From the NCBI RefSeq assembly GCF_003544895.1, contig NZ_CP032125.1, positions 1,688,001 to 1,752,000 on the forward strand: a stretch of DNA of 64,000 nucleotides. The letters are read 5' to 3'. The notes under the pieces were generated by a model. That model saw nothing but the letters and a program-made list of their open reading frames with translations, searched no databases and was not told where the DNA came from. This document shows positions 41,050 to 51,226 of the stretch, in pieces. Source of the DNA: Profundibacter amoris (lineage in GTDB: Bacteria; Pseudomonadota; Alphaproteobacteria; Rhodobacterales; Rhodobacteraceae). Positions within the stretch are counted from its first letter, which is position 1. Each line of letters opens with the position of its first letter. The translations under genes and the position numbers were made by a program.

Positions 41050-42252
41050 TTATTCCCCGAAACCATAGGTTTCCGCGACAAAGTCAATGTCCTTGTCGCC
41101 GCGACCCGACAGGTTGATCAGGATGGATTTGCCCATGTGGTTTTTGGCTTCGCGCAGGGCAAAGGCCAGCGCGTGTGCGGATTCCAGTGCCGGAATGATC
41201 CCCTCATGCCGCGACAGGTCATAAAACGCCTGTAGCGATTCCTTGTCGTCAGCCACGGTGTAATTCACCCGTCCGGTTTTCTGCAAATGCGCGTGCTCCG
41301 GCCCGACACCGGGGTAATCCAGCCCCGAGGCCAGCGTGTTCACCGGCGCAGGTTCGCCCGCGTCATCGACCAGCATTTTGGTGCGGAAACCGTGGATATC
41401 GCCATCAACCCCATAGGTCAGCGTGGCGGCGTGATCGCCCAGTTTCGAGGATGTGCCGCCCGGCTCAACCCCGAACAATTCCACCCCTTCATCATCAAAG
41501 AAGCCGGAAAACAGCCCCATCGCGTTTGATCCGCCGCCCACACAGGCGGCCACAACATCGGGTAATTCCCCTGTCATTTCAATGAATTGCTCACGCGCCT
41601 CGATCCCCACAACCTTTTGAAAATCGCGCACCATCATCGGGAAGGGGTGCGGCCCTACGACCGAACCAATGCCAAACAGCGCCTTGTCGGCCTGCTCCAT
41701 ATAGCTGCCGAATGCGCTATCCACGGCCTCTTTCAGGGTTTTGGCGCCAAAGGTGACGGGAACCACAGTGGCCCCCAGCAGTTTCATGCGCACCACGTTG
41801 GGCGCTTCTTTGGCCATATCGACCTCGCCCATGTGGATTTCGCATTCCATGCCGAAATAGGCCGCAGCGGTGGCCAGCGCCACACCGTGTTGCCCGGCCC
41901 CGGTTTCAGCGATCAGTTTGGTTTTGCCCATGTATTTGGCCATCAGCCCTTCGGCCATACAATGGTTCAGCTTATGCGCGCCGGTGTGGTTCAGATCCTC
42001 GCGCTTGGCATAGATTTGCGCGCCACCGGCCATGTCGGACAGGTTTTTCAGATAGGAAATCGGTGTCGGACGGCCCTGGAAATGTTTGCGGATATAGCGC
42101 AAGTCATTCATGTATTCGGCAGATTTCGACAGTTTGTCATAGGCGGCCGCGATTTCCTCAAAATGAGGCACCAGCGGGGGCGGCAACATCGCGCCGCCAT
42201 ATTCGCCGAAAAAGCCTTCGCGGGTCGGGGTGGTTTTTAAATACGGTTTCAT
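41050..42252 (-). CDS. trpB: Tryptophan synthase beta chain (stand-alone copy)
   Basis: A 400-residue PLP enzyme that condenses indole with serine. The PLP lysine lies in [11 protein letters not shown], the catalytic Glu in AETGAGQHG, the phosphate-binding loop is GGGSNA, and SGRGDKD is near the end. No trpA or trpF is adjacent, and the motif [12 protein letters not shown] differs from the usual GAHKxN(N/Q) continuation, so it may be a second TrpB paralogue that works alone. ATG 42250-42252 has an AGGGAT site. Confidence 0.85.
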   Translation of the reverse strand: MKPYLKTTPTREGFFGEYGGAMLPPPLVPHFEEIAAAYDKLSKSAEYMNDLRYIRKHFQGRPTPISYLKNLSDMAGGAQIYAKREDLNHTGAHKLNHCMAEGLMAKYMGKTKLIAETGAGQHGVALATAAAYFGMECEIHMGEVDMAKEAPNVVRMKLLGATVVPVTFGAKTLKEAVDSAFGSYMEQADKALFGIGSVVGPHPFPMMVRDFQKVVGIEAREQFIEMTGELPDVVAACVGGGSNAMGLFSGFFDDEGVELFGVEPGGTSSKLGDHAATLTYGVDGDIHGFRTKMLVDDAGEPAPVNTLASGLDYPGVGPEHAHLQKTGRVNYTVADDKESLQAFYDLSRHEGIIPALESAHALAFALREAKNHMGKSILINLSGRGDKDIDFVAETYGFGE

Positions 42253-42312
42253 GACTATCCCTATTGCAGTTTGGTTCACCGTCAGGGTTCAACGTCCGGC
42301 AAAGCATTGCAA

Positions 42313-42347
42313 TAAAAAAATCGGGAAATGGCACCCCATCCCCCGAT
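42313..42347 (-). terminator. Rho-independent terminator of the RTX gene
   Basis: On the minus strand ATCGGGGGATGG pairs with CCATTTCCCGAT (bases 42347-42320) with two G-U pairs and a four-base loop, immediately followed by seven T residues (A-run 42314-42320 on the plus strand). It lies 42 bases after the RTX stop codon. Confidence 0.85.
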
Positions 42348-42388
42348 CTTTTGTCATTCAGGCCTGTTGCCCCAGTCAGGGCCGCTAT

Positions 42389-45300
42389 CTAGCGCACCAA
42401 AAGCCGTGCTTCATGGGCTTTCAGGGTTTTGCGCGCGGATTGATAGGAATTGATCCCGTCCTGTGTCGCCAATTCGGGGAACAGTTCCATGATCTCGTTA
42501 CGCTGCGCATTGCCAACCGATTTCAGAGCCATATCACCTGGCTGGAAGCTTTCGGTCCAGGCCCCGTCCGACAAGACCACTTCGTGATTGTCGAACATAA
42601 AGTGCAGATAGGCGGTATGCATAACCTCTTTCTGGATGATATCGCGGTTGTTGACCAGATGCTTGGCCGCGGCCAAAACCTCGCGTTCCTCGAAGTATAG
42701 CGAGGTTTTGTCATTCGCCACCAGCATACGGTGGTTTGGCGAAACCAGCATATCGCGTTCCGGCAAATCGTTGCCCAAAGCCCCCTTCTTGATCAGAATC
42801 GGCATCAGATGCGGGTTGGTGGCAAGGTCTTGCCAATGCAGCTTCTTTTCGCCCACCCAGCGGATTTCCTGAATCCCGTTGTCACGGGTGATGATCTTGT
42901 CCCCGACGGCCAGATCCTGAACCAGACGTTCGCCTTTAGGGGTGGCAATCAGGGTTCCTGGTGTGAAACAGGGCACCACATTTTCGATATCGTGGAATTC
43001 CATTGTGCCGATGACATTGCCATCCGCATCGCGAAAATCGACATGGCCGTTTTCCGGGTTGCCCGCATCATGGAAGACACGGATGCTGCCGCCATCGGGG
43101 CGCGAACCGGTCAGGTCCAGCGTGTCATAGTCATCACCGCCTTCGCCGCCTTCAACCACATCACCGGCGGTGATGTTGGTAAAGGTGTCGCGGTCATCGC
43201 CACCGGACATGATATCGACACCCGAGCCGCCGGAAATACTGTCATTGCCGGTGCCACCGGAAATAACGTCATCCCCCTGCCCGCCAATCAGCGTATCATC
43301 ACCCGACCCGCCACTGATGGTATCGTCGTCAATGCCGCCATCAATGTAATCATCACCCTCGTCACCGAACAATATATCATCATCATCGGCACCATAGATG
43401 GTATCATTACCTTCGCCGCCATGGATAACATCCATACCGTTATCGGGCACCAGATCGGGGCCATAGGGACCAGAGCCGTCATCGGGAATATTGATTGCAT
43501 CGGGGAATGACGGATCAAGGCCGCCATAAATGGTATCATCGCCGGCACCGCCATCAATGATGTCCGAGCCTTCGCCGCCAATGATCACATCGTCGCCGTC
43601 GCCCCCGTCGATGGTGTCGGCATCGATGCCGCCATCAATGATATCATCCCCTGTGCCGCCAAAAATAATATCGGCATCATCACCGGTGGTTATGGTGTCA
43701 TTGCCGGCCCCGCCATAAACGACATCCTTGTCATCGTTTGGATCAGTGTCGGCCGGATACAGGCCCGGGTATCCCAGATCGGGCATAGCATCCACACCGG
43801 TGGAATTGGGGCCGGATGTATCAATGACATCATCACCGTCGCCGCCAAATACTACGTCGGATCCGGCACCGCCGGTGATGGTGTCATTACCACCGCCGCC
43901 ATAGATCGTATCGTCCCCTTCCCCGCCATCCAGAACATCGTCACCACCATCGACCAGATAGTCGAATTCCTGATCACCAATGCTGCCAAAGCCGATACCC
44001 GAATTGATACCACGTGTACCAAGGGTGAATGTGATCGAGCTGGTCGTGCCATACACCGTCGAAATCTGGCTATCCAGATCGGAAGGATCCGTATTGTCTT
44101 CCGTGGCCGATGCAAGCAGGGTTGTGCCGTCATAGCTCACATCCAGAGAACTGTCCGAAGGCACGCCGACATTGACCAGTGACGGATCGTTGATTGTCAG
44201 GGTTTCGGTCCCGTGGTTCGTATCCAGATCATGGAACACAAGGGCCGGATTCAATTCTACCGGCTCACCCGTCAAGTGGTCGTAAAATTCAACCCGGAAG
44301 GTGGCTGTTTCACCTTCCATATCCGCGTCATTGGTTCCGTTCAGCATGATTTCATAATCATTACTTGATGCCAGATCGACGGTCAGGTCGTCGTTGGATG
44401 TTTCCACCAGAACCAGGCGGGCATCGACGACGGTTCCGTCAGCCAGAACCGCAACATTTTCGTAAATCACACTGTCGCCGGCTTGTGCTGTATTCGGATC
44501 ACTGGCGGTTTCGGACCCGGCCGCAACATTGTCAAAGCTGAGTGTGACAGGATCAACACCACCCCCATCAACGCCGCCGGGAACCGGACCGTCGCCATAG
44601 ATTATGTCATCGCCTTTGCCACCGGAAACAACATCATCACCAGCGCCGCCATAGGCGGTATCATCGCCCGTGCCGCCATTAATGTCGTCGTTACCTGTGC
44701 CGCCATAGATAACATCATCGCCGCCGCCGCCCTTGATGGTATCGGCACCGTCATTCCCGAAGACCACATCATTGCCCGAGCCGCCGCCCATTGTGTCATC
44801 GCCGTCGTTGCCATACAGGGTATCGTCCCCGCTGCCGCCATAAACCGAGTCATTTCCGGCACCGCCAGAGGCAACATCGTCGCCAGCGTCACCTTTGACG
44901 ATGTCGTCCCCGTCACCGCCATACAGCAGATCGTCGTCATTCATGCCTTCCAGCAGATCGTCACCCGCGCCGCCATAGATGGTGTCCTCACCATCCTGAC
45001 CGCACAGTTGATCATCGCCGTCTTCGCCGTGCAATGTATCGTCGCCGTCACCACCCATGACCAGATCGTTGCCCTCGCCGGCAAAAACCGTGTCATTGCC
45101 CGCACCGGCCAGGATCGTGTCGTCATTGTCGCCAGCATCGGGCAGGTAATCGCCATTCGGATCATCCAGAACAGCATCATGGTTATCCACGCGGTCGCCG
45201 TCCGGATCACCGGTATAGGCCACATCGATCAGATCATCGCCTGCGGTGCCTTGAACAATCCCGTCCGGGGTCACAACCGGAACCGCATCAAATGTCATTT

Positions 45301-45805
45301 CCGTGATACCGACAACACCGCTGCTGTCGGCAGATTCACCGTTGTCCATAATAATTTCAATGCTGACAACCGGTCCCGGGATGGTCACAGTCACCGAGTC
45401 AACAGCCCCCGACCCTTCCACACCGGGGCTTTCGTTATCCCCCGCGTTGACCGTATTGCCGTCAACTGTGTGGTGCCACGCCAGATCGGAATAGTTAACC
45501 GGCACGATGTTGCCGTCCGCATCTTTGGCGATAATGGTGACCTTGTCATCCCAACCGCCGCCCTGATCAACATCCAGCAATTCAAAGCTGACATTTTCGA
45601 CTGGCGCATCGAATGTAACAAATGTCGAAATCTCGTTTTCAACGCCGGATCCGTACAGGATCCCGCCGTTCATTGTCCAACTGTCGCTATCGTCATTGCA
45701 GGGTGTGGACACAGTGACAGAAATATCGTCCGAACCCGATGCAGATGTAATAGTTGTCGATCCGTCAGAACCCGTATCGTTCCAATCAAGAAGATAATCA
45801 GCCAT
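42389..45805 (-). CDS. RTX calcium-binding repeat protein with C-terminal Hint domain
   Basis: 1138 residues. The N-terminal 190 residues form a carbohydrate-binding/lectin-like beta domain. Two long arrays of glycine-rich nonapeptides (GGxGxDxxx, such as GGAGDDTIYGG) at about 220-415 and 640-920 flank a beta domain. A Hint domain (VVPCFTPGTLIATPKGERLV to the end) closes the protein. Hint can self-cleave at its Cys, but the C-terminal Asn/His-Asn of inteins is not seen. Such proteins are secreted by type I systems; none is in the window. ATG 45803-45805 has a GGGGA site. Confidence 0.9.
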   Translation of the reverse strand: MADYLLDWNDTGSDGSTTITSASGSDDISVTVSTPCNDDSDSWTMNGGILYGSGVENEISTFVTFDAPVENVSFELLDVDQGGGWDDKVTIIAKDADGNIVPVNYSDLAWHHTVDGNTVNAGDNESPGVEGSGAVDSVTVTIPGPVVSIEIIMDNGESADSSGVVGITEMTFDAVPVVTPDGIVQGTAGDDLIDVAYTGDPDGDRVDNHDAVLDDPNGDYLPDAGDNDDTILAGAGNDTVFAGEGNDLVMGGDGDDTLHGEDGDDQLCGQDGEDTIYGGAGDDLLEGMNDDDLLYGGDGDDIVKGDAGDDVASGGAGNDSVYGGSGDDTLYGNDGDDTMGGGSGNDVVFGNDGADTIKGGGGDDVIYGGTGNDDINGGTGDDTAYGGAGDDVVSGGKGDDIIYGDGPVPGGVDGGGVDPVTLSFDNVAAGSETASDPNTAQAGDSVIYENVAVLADGTVVDARLVLVETSNDDLTVDLASSNDYEIMLNGTNDADMEGETATFRVEFYDHLTGEPVELNPALVFHDLDTNHGTETLTINDPSLVNVGVPSDSSLDVSYDGTTLLASATEDNTDPSDLDSQISTVYGTTSSITFTLGTRGINSGIGFGSIGDQEFDYLVDGGDDVLDGGEGDDTIYGGGGNDTITGGAGSDVVFGGDGDDVIDTSGPNSTGVDAMPDLGYPGLYPADTDPNDDKDVVYGGAGNDTITTGDDADIIFGGTGDDIIDGGIDADTIDGGDGDDVIIGGEGSDIIDGGAGDDTIYGGLDPSFPDAINIPDDGSGPYGPDLVPDNGMDVIHGGEGNDTIYGADDDDILFGDEGDDYIDGGIDDDTISGGSGDDTLIGGQGDDVISGGTGNDSISGGSGVDIMSGGDDRDTFTNITAGDVVEGGEGGDDYDTLDLTGSRPDGGSIRVFHDAGNPENGHVDFRDADGNVIGTMEFHDIENVVPCFTPGTLIATPKGERLVQDLAVGDKIITRDNGIQEIRWVGEKKLHWQDLATNPHLMPILIKKGALGNDLPERDMLVSPNHRMLVANDKTSLYFEEREVLAAAKHLVNNRDIIQKEVMHTAYLHFMFDNHEVVLSDGAWTESFQPGDMALKSVGNAQRNEIMELFPELATQDGINSYQSARKTLKAHEARLLVR

Positions 45806-46514
45806 AGCAATATTCCCCACAAACTAAACGGAAACCTGATCCTTCCACCAAATCCCCGTTCGAGCATCAGCCAGAATGCAAATAGCACCCCGACACTCAG
45901 ACACACATCAAATGCAAAGGAAAATCCGGACCAATGGAACCTTTACATTCACTCATCATTTCCCGGCACTATTTCCGCTTGGGCAGTCATCGTAAAACAG
46001 CAGATATTTTACGTCCCCAATGCATCAATAGTTCAGGTCTACTAGTCTTATACCTTGAAATGATGGGGGAAAACCAAAAAACGGCAGGAATGAGGCAGAT
46101 TCTGAGCGTAGCGCCCAAATTTAAATGGCCCTTTTAAAAGGCAGGCACAACCGCGAGGAGTCCCGTCTTTTTGATTGTATAAATTACAGCAACAAATAAA
46201 TAATAATGCCCAATCAGAAGTGCACTGTGAAAATCATTAAATTGGCCTATCAATTGCCTATACGTTAAGACAGGTTATCTAGTATTCTGAATATGAATCC
46301 CCGACCCGGATTGTATACATCTACGAACCAATCCAATTGCAGACAACAATCGTAAGGCGAGTAAGCCAAATTCACAAATCGAACATGAATTGTTTCCATT
46401 TTAGCGTGTATTTTATACGATTCCTTCAGACTTCGTAATACTTGGAAACAGTTTATATGAGAAATCCCGCGAATCGTTCCGTTAGGTAAGCTCCCACAAC
46501 AGGCCAGTAACAGG
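45806..46514. other. A+T-rich 709-base intergenic region
   Basis: No convincing gene lies between the RTX gene and modC. The region is visibly richer in A and T than its surroundings and contains a CCTTTTAAAAGG palindrome (46130-46141). It probably contains the RTX promoter and the end of the mod transcript. A 67-codon frame at 45934-46137 has no supporting features. Confidence 0.5.
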
Positions 46515-47516
46515 TCAAATAATGCATATTTCGTTTATGCTCACCCATAGGTGCATTCCAACAGCCAGATCAACCAAATCACATTTGGTTTTCTGTTTCG
46601 TCACAACGATGCGCCACCCGTCCCCCTGAAGGACCAGACGACATGTATTGTCTGCGGCGGGAATGATTTCCATCAGCGTAGCCGGCAGACACACAGCCGC
46701 CGTACTACCCCCCGGATTACCGACACTCAGCATCACACCGGCCTCGTTGAAACGAAGCACCCCGCTTTGATCCGTCCTGTCGGTTACCGTCAGGCGGGTT
46801 TCCTGCTTTGAAATATATAGAACAGGGCCATGATCCGTTTGCCGTACTTCATAAGGCAAGGATGTCTCGCATGCGACCGGCGGCTGCAGCTGCCCGTCCA
46901 CAATCTGCATGATCTGCCCCGCCATCATCGAGGTTTCGCGTCGCTCGTGGCTGACATAGATCGCCGGACAGCCCGACGCCTGCACCGCCCGCGCGATATA
47001 GGGCAGGATTTCGTTGCGCCGTGCCCGGTCCAGACCCGTCATGGGTTCGTCCATCAACAACAGCTGCGGGTCCATCGCCAAGGCCCGCCCGATCGCCACG
47101 CGCTGTTTTTCGCCGCCCGACAGTGCCCCGACACGCCGCGTCAGCATATCCGACAGCTCCAGCGCCGCAATCACCCGTTCCAGCACTTCGGGTGCGGCCC
47201 CTGCCCGTTTGTGGCCATAAGCAAGGTTCTGGCCCACATCCAGATGCTTGAACAGCCGCGCGTCCTGAAACACATAACCGATCCGCCGCGCCTGTGGCGG
47301 CAGGAACACCCCGTCGCCCTGCCAGACCACATCACCAAAGCGGATCATCCCCTTGGCACTTGGCTCCAGCCCCGCGATGCTGCGCAGCAGGGTGGTTTTG
47401 CCGCTGCCGCTGGCCCCTTCCAGCGCGGTGATCCCGGTTAACGGGATGTCGCCCTTGGCAGTCAGCGCGTAATCCCCCAGCGTCAGCGTAATATCCAGAT
47501 GCAACCGGTCGCTCAT
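46515..47516 (-). CDS. modC: Molybdate ABC transporter ATPase
   Basis: A 333-residue ABC ATPase. Walker A is GASGSGKTTLL, the signature LSGGEKQRVAIGRAL, Walker B LLLMDEP, and the H-loop YVSHER. The C-terminal region of about 100 residues resembles a mop-like/TOBE oxyanion-binding domain but is diverged and ends in a hydrophobic tail. It overlaps modB by an ATGA. Confidence 0.93.
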   Translation of the reverse strand: MSDRLHLDITLTLGDYALTAKGDIPLTGITALEGASGSGKTTLLRSIAGLEPSAKGMIRFGDVVWQGDGVFLPPQARRIGYVFQDARLFKHLDVGQNLAYGHKRAGAAPEVLERVIAALELSDMLTRRVGALSGGEKQRVAIGRALAMDPQLLLMDEPMTGLDRARRNEILPYIARAVQASGCPAIYVSHERRETSMMAGQIMQIVDGQLQPPVACETSLPYEVRQTDHGPVLYISKQETRLTVTDRTDQSGVLRFNEAGVMLSVGNPGGSTAAVCLPATLMEIIPAADNTCRLVLQGDGWRIVVTKQKTKCDLVDLAVGMHLWVSINEICII

Positions 47517-48193
47517 TCCGCCCCCCGCCGTTTGCTGCGGTCCTTGCCATTCATCAGATAGACAAAGATCAGCACCAGAAAGGAAAACACCAGCAATCCT
47601 GCGGACAACAGATGCGCGGTGACATAATCCAGCGTCTCAACCGCGTTGAACACCTCGATCGAAATCACCCGCGTTTTGCCGGGGATGTTGCCCCCCACCA
47701 TAAGCACCACGCCGAATTCCCCCAATGTATGCGCGAAACTCAGCACCATCGCCGTCAGGAACCCGCGCCGCGACAACGGGATCACCACGCTTCGAAACGC
47801 GTCCCAAGGTCCCGCACCCAATGTGGTCGCGGCCTCGAGCACCCCTTTGCCGACGGACTGGAACGCCGTTTGCAGCGGTTGCACCGCGAAAGGCAGCGAA
47901 TAGATCACCGAGGCAATCAGCAATCCGGCAAAGGAAAACGCCAATGTGTCGCCAGTCAACCGCAGCCACAGCGCCCCAAGCGCCATGTCCGGACTCATCA
48001 GCACCAGCAGGTAGAACCCCAGCACGGTGGGCGGCAGCACCAGTGGCAGGGCCACCAGCGCCTCGATCAGCGGGCGTAACGGATTGCGGGTGCGGGTCAG
48101 CCACCAGGCCAGCGGTGTGGCGATCAGCAGCAGGATCAGCATGGTCAGGCTGGCCAGTTGCACCGACAGCCAGATAGCGGGCCAGATGTTCAT
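47513..48193 (-). CDS. modB: Molybdate ABC transporter permease
   Basis: A 226-residue membrane protein with five or six helices. The EAA-type loop LEAATTLGAGPWDAFRSVVIP and the segment FAHTLGEFGVVLMVGGNIPG are typical of ModB. It overlaps both modA and modC by ATGA junctions, so the three are translated as a unit. Confidence 0.95.
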   Translation of the reverse strand: MNIWPAIWLSVQLASLTMLILLLIATPLAWWLTRTRNPLRPLIEALVALPLVLPPTVLGFYLLVLMSPDMALGALWLRLTGDTLAFSFAGLLIASVIYSLPFAVQPLQTAFQSVGKGVLEAATTLGAGPWDAFRSVVIPLSRRGFLTAMVLSFAHTLGEFGVVLMVGGNIPGKTRVISIEVFNAVETLDYVTAHLLSAGLLVFSFLVLIFVYLMNGKDRSKRRGAE

Positions 48194-48951
48194 TCCGACA
48201 CCCCGTAGCCCGATTTCACCAGCACCGCGCGGGCGGCGTCACCGGACAGGTAGTCGTAAAATTCGCGCGCCGCATCATTGCCTTTGGCATGGATCAACAG
48301 CCCCGCCCCCTGCACGATCGGCGCATAGGTATCGGGCGGAATGTCCAGCCATTCGCCGCCAACCGCCATCGCCTGAGACAGGGCGACAAAGCCGAGTTCC
48401 GCGTTTCCCGTTTTCACAAAGCCGAAGGTCTGGCCGATATTGGCGCCAATCACCGCCTTTTGCATGACCAGAACGTCCAGTTCCAGCGTTTCCAACACTT
48501 GGCTTGCCGCCAGCCCGTAAGGTGCGGTTTCAGGATCAGCCATTGCAAAATGGCGCAGATCGTCACGCAACAGGCTGGCCTGAATACCATCGGCCAGAAC
48601 CCCCTTGTCGCGGGCATAAAGAACCAGCGAGCCAAGGGCATAGGGTTTGCCCTCCCCCTCCAGCAACTTGCCTGCCTTGGCCAGCATTGTGACCCGCGCC
48701 GTATCGGCCGACAGGAACACGTCATAAGGCGCGCCTTTGCTGATCTGGGCAAACAGGGTCCCCGTGGATCCGTTGACAATACGCAGAGTATGGCCGCTTT
48801 CCTGCCGGAACTGCGCCCCTATTTCCTGCATCGCCGGCAGGAAATTCGACGCCACGGCCACCGTTACTTCGCCAGCCAGAACCGCCCCCGAAAACAGCCC
48901 CGCAAAAAGGGCCAGAATACCGGTTTTCAAAAGGCGCACGAAACAAACCAT
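48190..48951 (-). CDS. modA: Molybdate-binding periplasmic protein
   Basis: A 253-residue exported binding protein. The signal ends in SGAVLAGE and the mature part starts VTVAVASNFLPAMQ, with the ModA oxyanion loop (GSTGTLFAQISKGAPYDVFLSAD). I chose ATG 48949-48951; a TTG four codons upstream is possible. No modE gene or full ModE palindrome is visible upstream. Confidence 0.94.
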   Translation of the reverse strand: MVCFVRLLKTGILALFAGLFSGAVLAGEVTVAVASNFLPAMQEIGAQFRQESGHTLRIVNGSTGTLFAQISKGAPYDVFLSADTARVTMLAKAGKLLEGEGKPYALGSLVLYARDKGVLADGIQASLLRDDLRHFAMADPETAPYGLAASQVLETLELDVLVMQKAVIGANIGQTFGFVKTGNAELGFVALSQAMAVGGEWLDIPPDTYAPIVQGAGLLIHAKGNDAAREFYDYLSGDAARAVLVKSGYGVSE

Positions 48952-49091
48952 AGCCCCTAACAACCCGTTATAGCGCCCTTTTGCAAGCCTATATCACCGC
49001 AGGAACACTCTGTCGCAGGCTGGCAATTTCGGCACAATATCAGGCGCATCGCGACAATAACGGTTACGCCACGAACAGGTTTTCAGGATAG

Positions 49092-49177
49092 TGGTGCCCG
49101 AGGCGAGACTTGAACTCGCACGATATTGCTATCGGGGGATTTTGAATCCCCTGCGTCTACCATTCCGCCACTCGGGC
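49092..49177 (-). tRNA. tRNA-Leu (anticodon CAA)
   Basis: The minus strand folds as an 86-nt class II tRNA: acceptor GCCCGAG/CTCGGGC, anticodon stem GGGGA/TCCCC around loop TTCAAAA (anticodon CAA), a long variable arm, TTCAAGT in the T-loop, and encoded CCA end (49092-49094). It decodes UUG. Confidence 0.96.
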
Positions 49178-49268
49178 CACTAAGGCCGTTTCCTAGCGCC
49201 AGCAAGCGCCCGCGTCTACAGGAAAATGCACCTGTGCGGCAATTCTTTGAACCGCCGCGCCAAACCCG

Positions 49269-50621
49269 TCAGAACATCACCCCGACCAGCCACAATGTGA
49301 TCCCCGGGAACATCACCAGCACCACCACCCGCAGCAGATCGGACAGCACAAAGGGGAACACCCCCTGATAGGTTTTGGACATCGGAATGTCCTTGGCCAT
49401 GGAATTGATAATGAACAGGTTCATCCCCACCGGAGGTGTGATCAAGCCCACCTCGACCACAATCAGGGCAAGGATGCCGAACCAGATGGCAGTGTCTTCG
49501 GCGCTCATGCCGAAATCCAGCACTTCGATGATCGGGATGAAAATCGGGATGGTCAGCAGGATCATCGACAGGCTGTCCATGATGCAGCCAAACACCAGAT
49601 AGAACAGCAGCATAATTGTCAGCACCAGATAGGGGCCGTAGCCCTGCGCCAAAATCCATTCGGCCAGTTGTTGTGGCGCCTGTGTGGTGGCAAGGAAGGA
49701 ATTGAACACCTGCGCGCCCAGAATGATCAGAAAGATCATCGCGCTGGCGTTGGCTGCCCCCAGCACGGAATCCAGAAACCCGCGCCAGTTCAACCCACCC
49801 GTCATCACCCCGTAAAGGCCCGTAGCCACAGCGCCCACTGCCGCCCCTTCGGTCGGGGAAAACAGCGCCTGAATGCCGGGTTGCGACCAGTTCCAGTCAC
49901 CGGCGATCCCGCCGATCACAAGGCCGAAAATCACCACCACCGGCCAGACCTTTACAAGGGTTCTGAAGCGCTTTTTGTAGGGCACACGCGGGGCGGTACC
50001 GGCCGCATCCGGGCGCACGCGAACGTAAATCGCCACGGTCAGCATATAGCCAAATGCCGCCAGAATTCCCGGCACCATCGCCGCCATAAACAGCTTGACG
50101 ATGTTTTGTTCCGCCAACATTGCGTAAATCACCAAAATGACCGAGGGCGGGATCAGGATACCCAAAGTGCCCCCCGCCGCCAGAACGCCGGTCGACAGCG
50201 CATCGGAATAGCCGCGTTTGCGCATTTCCGGCAAGGCCACCTGCCCCATTGTGCTGGCCGTGGCCAGGGATGATCCACAGACCGCGCCAAACCCTGCGCA
50301 ACCGCCAACCGCCGCCATGGCAATGCCGCCCTTGCGGTGACCCAGCCAGTCGGAGGCGGCCTCGAACAGCGCCGAGGACATGCCGGATTTGGTGGCAAAC
50401 TGCCCCATCAGCAAAAACAGCGGCACGATCGACAGCGAGTAGCTGGAGAATGTGTCATAGGCCAGTGTTTTCAGCAGCCCCAGCGTGGGCGTGGCTTTAC
50501 CCAGAAAGACCCACTGCCCAAAAAATCCCGCCATGCCCATGGCAATCGCGATCGGTACGCGCACGAAAATGGCCAGCAGCATCAGCACAAAGGCGATGAT
50601 GGCAATCTCAAGTCCGGTCAT
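49269..50621 (-). CDS. dctM: TRAP transporter large permease
   Basis: A 450-residue membrane protein with about twelve helices. DctM family features are GGCAGFGAVCGSSLATASTMG, the second half-repeat GVITPPVGMNLFII-like segment (VGLITPPVGMNLF), and GILIPPSVILVIYA. It forms the channel with DctQ and uses a Na+ gradient. Its start overlaps dctQ by an ATGA. Confidence 0.95.
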   Translation of the reverse strand: MTGLEIAIIAFVLMLLAIFVRVPIAIAMGMAGFFGQWVFLGKATPTLGLLKTLAYDTFSSYSLSIVPLFLLMGQFATKSGMSSALFEAASDWLGHRKGGIAMAAVGGCAGFGAVCGSSLATASTMGQVALPEMRKRGYSDALSTGVLAAGGTLGILIPPSVILVIYAMLAEQNIVKLFMAAMVPGILAAFGYMLTVAIYVRVRPDAAGTAPRVPYKKRFRTLVKVWPVVVIFGLVIGGIAGDWNWSQPGIQALFSPTEGAAVGAVATGLYGVMTGGLNWRGFLDSVLGAANASAMIFLIILGAQVFNSFLATTQAPQQLAEWILAQGYGPYLVLTIMLLFYLVFGCIMDSLSMILLTIPIFIPIIEVLDFGMSAEDTAIWFGILALIVVEVGLITPPVGMNLFIINSMAKDIPMSKTYQGVFPFVLSDLLRVVVLVMFPGITLWLVGVMF

Positions 50622-51202
50622 GGCTGATACTCCCGCCCCTCTAAAGTCCAGTTCAGGCTGCGCCAGACGGTGAACATGCTGACCACAAAGAACAGCACCG
50701 CGCCTATAAAGGCAAAGCTGTAAGGGATCCAGATCGGCACGCTCAATTCATATGTAGTTTCCGCAAAGAACGGCTTGTAACCCATTGAAAAGAAGTTTCT
50801 TACCGCCTCGGACCCATAGGGTATCTTTTCCCCCAGACCCAGCCAGAACCGCCACAGGATTACGCCGGCGACCAGAGCGATCAACGCATCGCCCATGAAC
50901 CCCAGAAAGGATTGCACCCGCTGCGACAGGCGCAGGGTAAAGATATCGACCACCACATGTGCGCGTTTGTATTGGGCAAAGGGCATAAAGGCGAATATCG
51001 CAATCGCGCTGCCCATTTCGACGATCTCGTAATCGCCCTTGATCGGGCCAAGCCCTGCAAACAAAAAGAACCGCCCGATGATCGAGGCCACCGTCACCAG
51101 CGCGATGGCCGCCAGCACAACCCCGCCCGCATAGGCGAAAGTACGCGTTATCCGTTCCAGCCATCTGCCCACCCGCAGTTCGGCCGATTTTGCCAATAGC
51201 AT
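50618..51202 (-). CDS. dctQ: TRAP transporter small permease
   Basis: A 194-residue protein with four predicted helices and the DctQ-type segment QYKRAHVVVDIFT after helix 2. It is longer than the most compact DctQ proteins, with an extended loop before helix 4. It starts 24 bases after the monooxygenase stop and is coupled to dctM. Confidence 0.92.
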   Translation of the reverse strand: MLLAKSAELRVGRWLERITRTFAYAGGVVLAAIALVTVASIIGRFFLFAGLGPIKGDYEIVEMGSAIAIFAFMPFAQYKRAHVVVDIFTLRLSQRVQSFLGFMGDALIALVAGVILWRFWLGLGEKIPYGSEAVRNFFSMGYKPFFAETTYELSVPIWIPYSFAFIGAVLFFVVSMFTVWRSLNWTLEGREYQP

Positions 51203-51226
51203 TGTCGTTTTCCCGTTTCCTGTTCC

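Noticed and set aside
44483-46045. 520-codon open frame on the plus strand opposite the RTX gene
   Set aside because: It arises because the glycine/aspartate-rich repeats lack stops in the opposite frame; its product is a monotonous Ile/Ala/Asn repeat with no domain, start signal or codon bias.
45934-46137. 67-codon open frame in the A+T-rich gap
   Set aside because: There is no ribosome site, signal, domain or neighbour support; composition fits non-coding DNA.
48960-48980. CGTTATAGCG as a ModE/Mo-box before modA
   Set aside because: Only one half-site is present; the inverted partner is missing.
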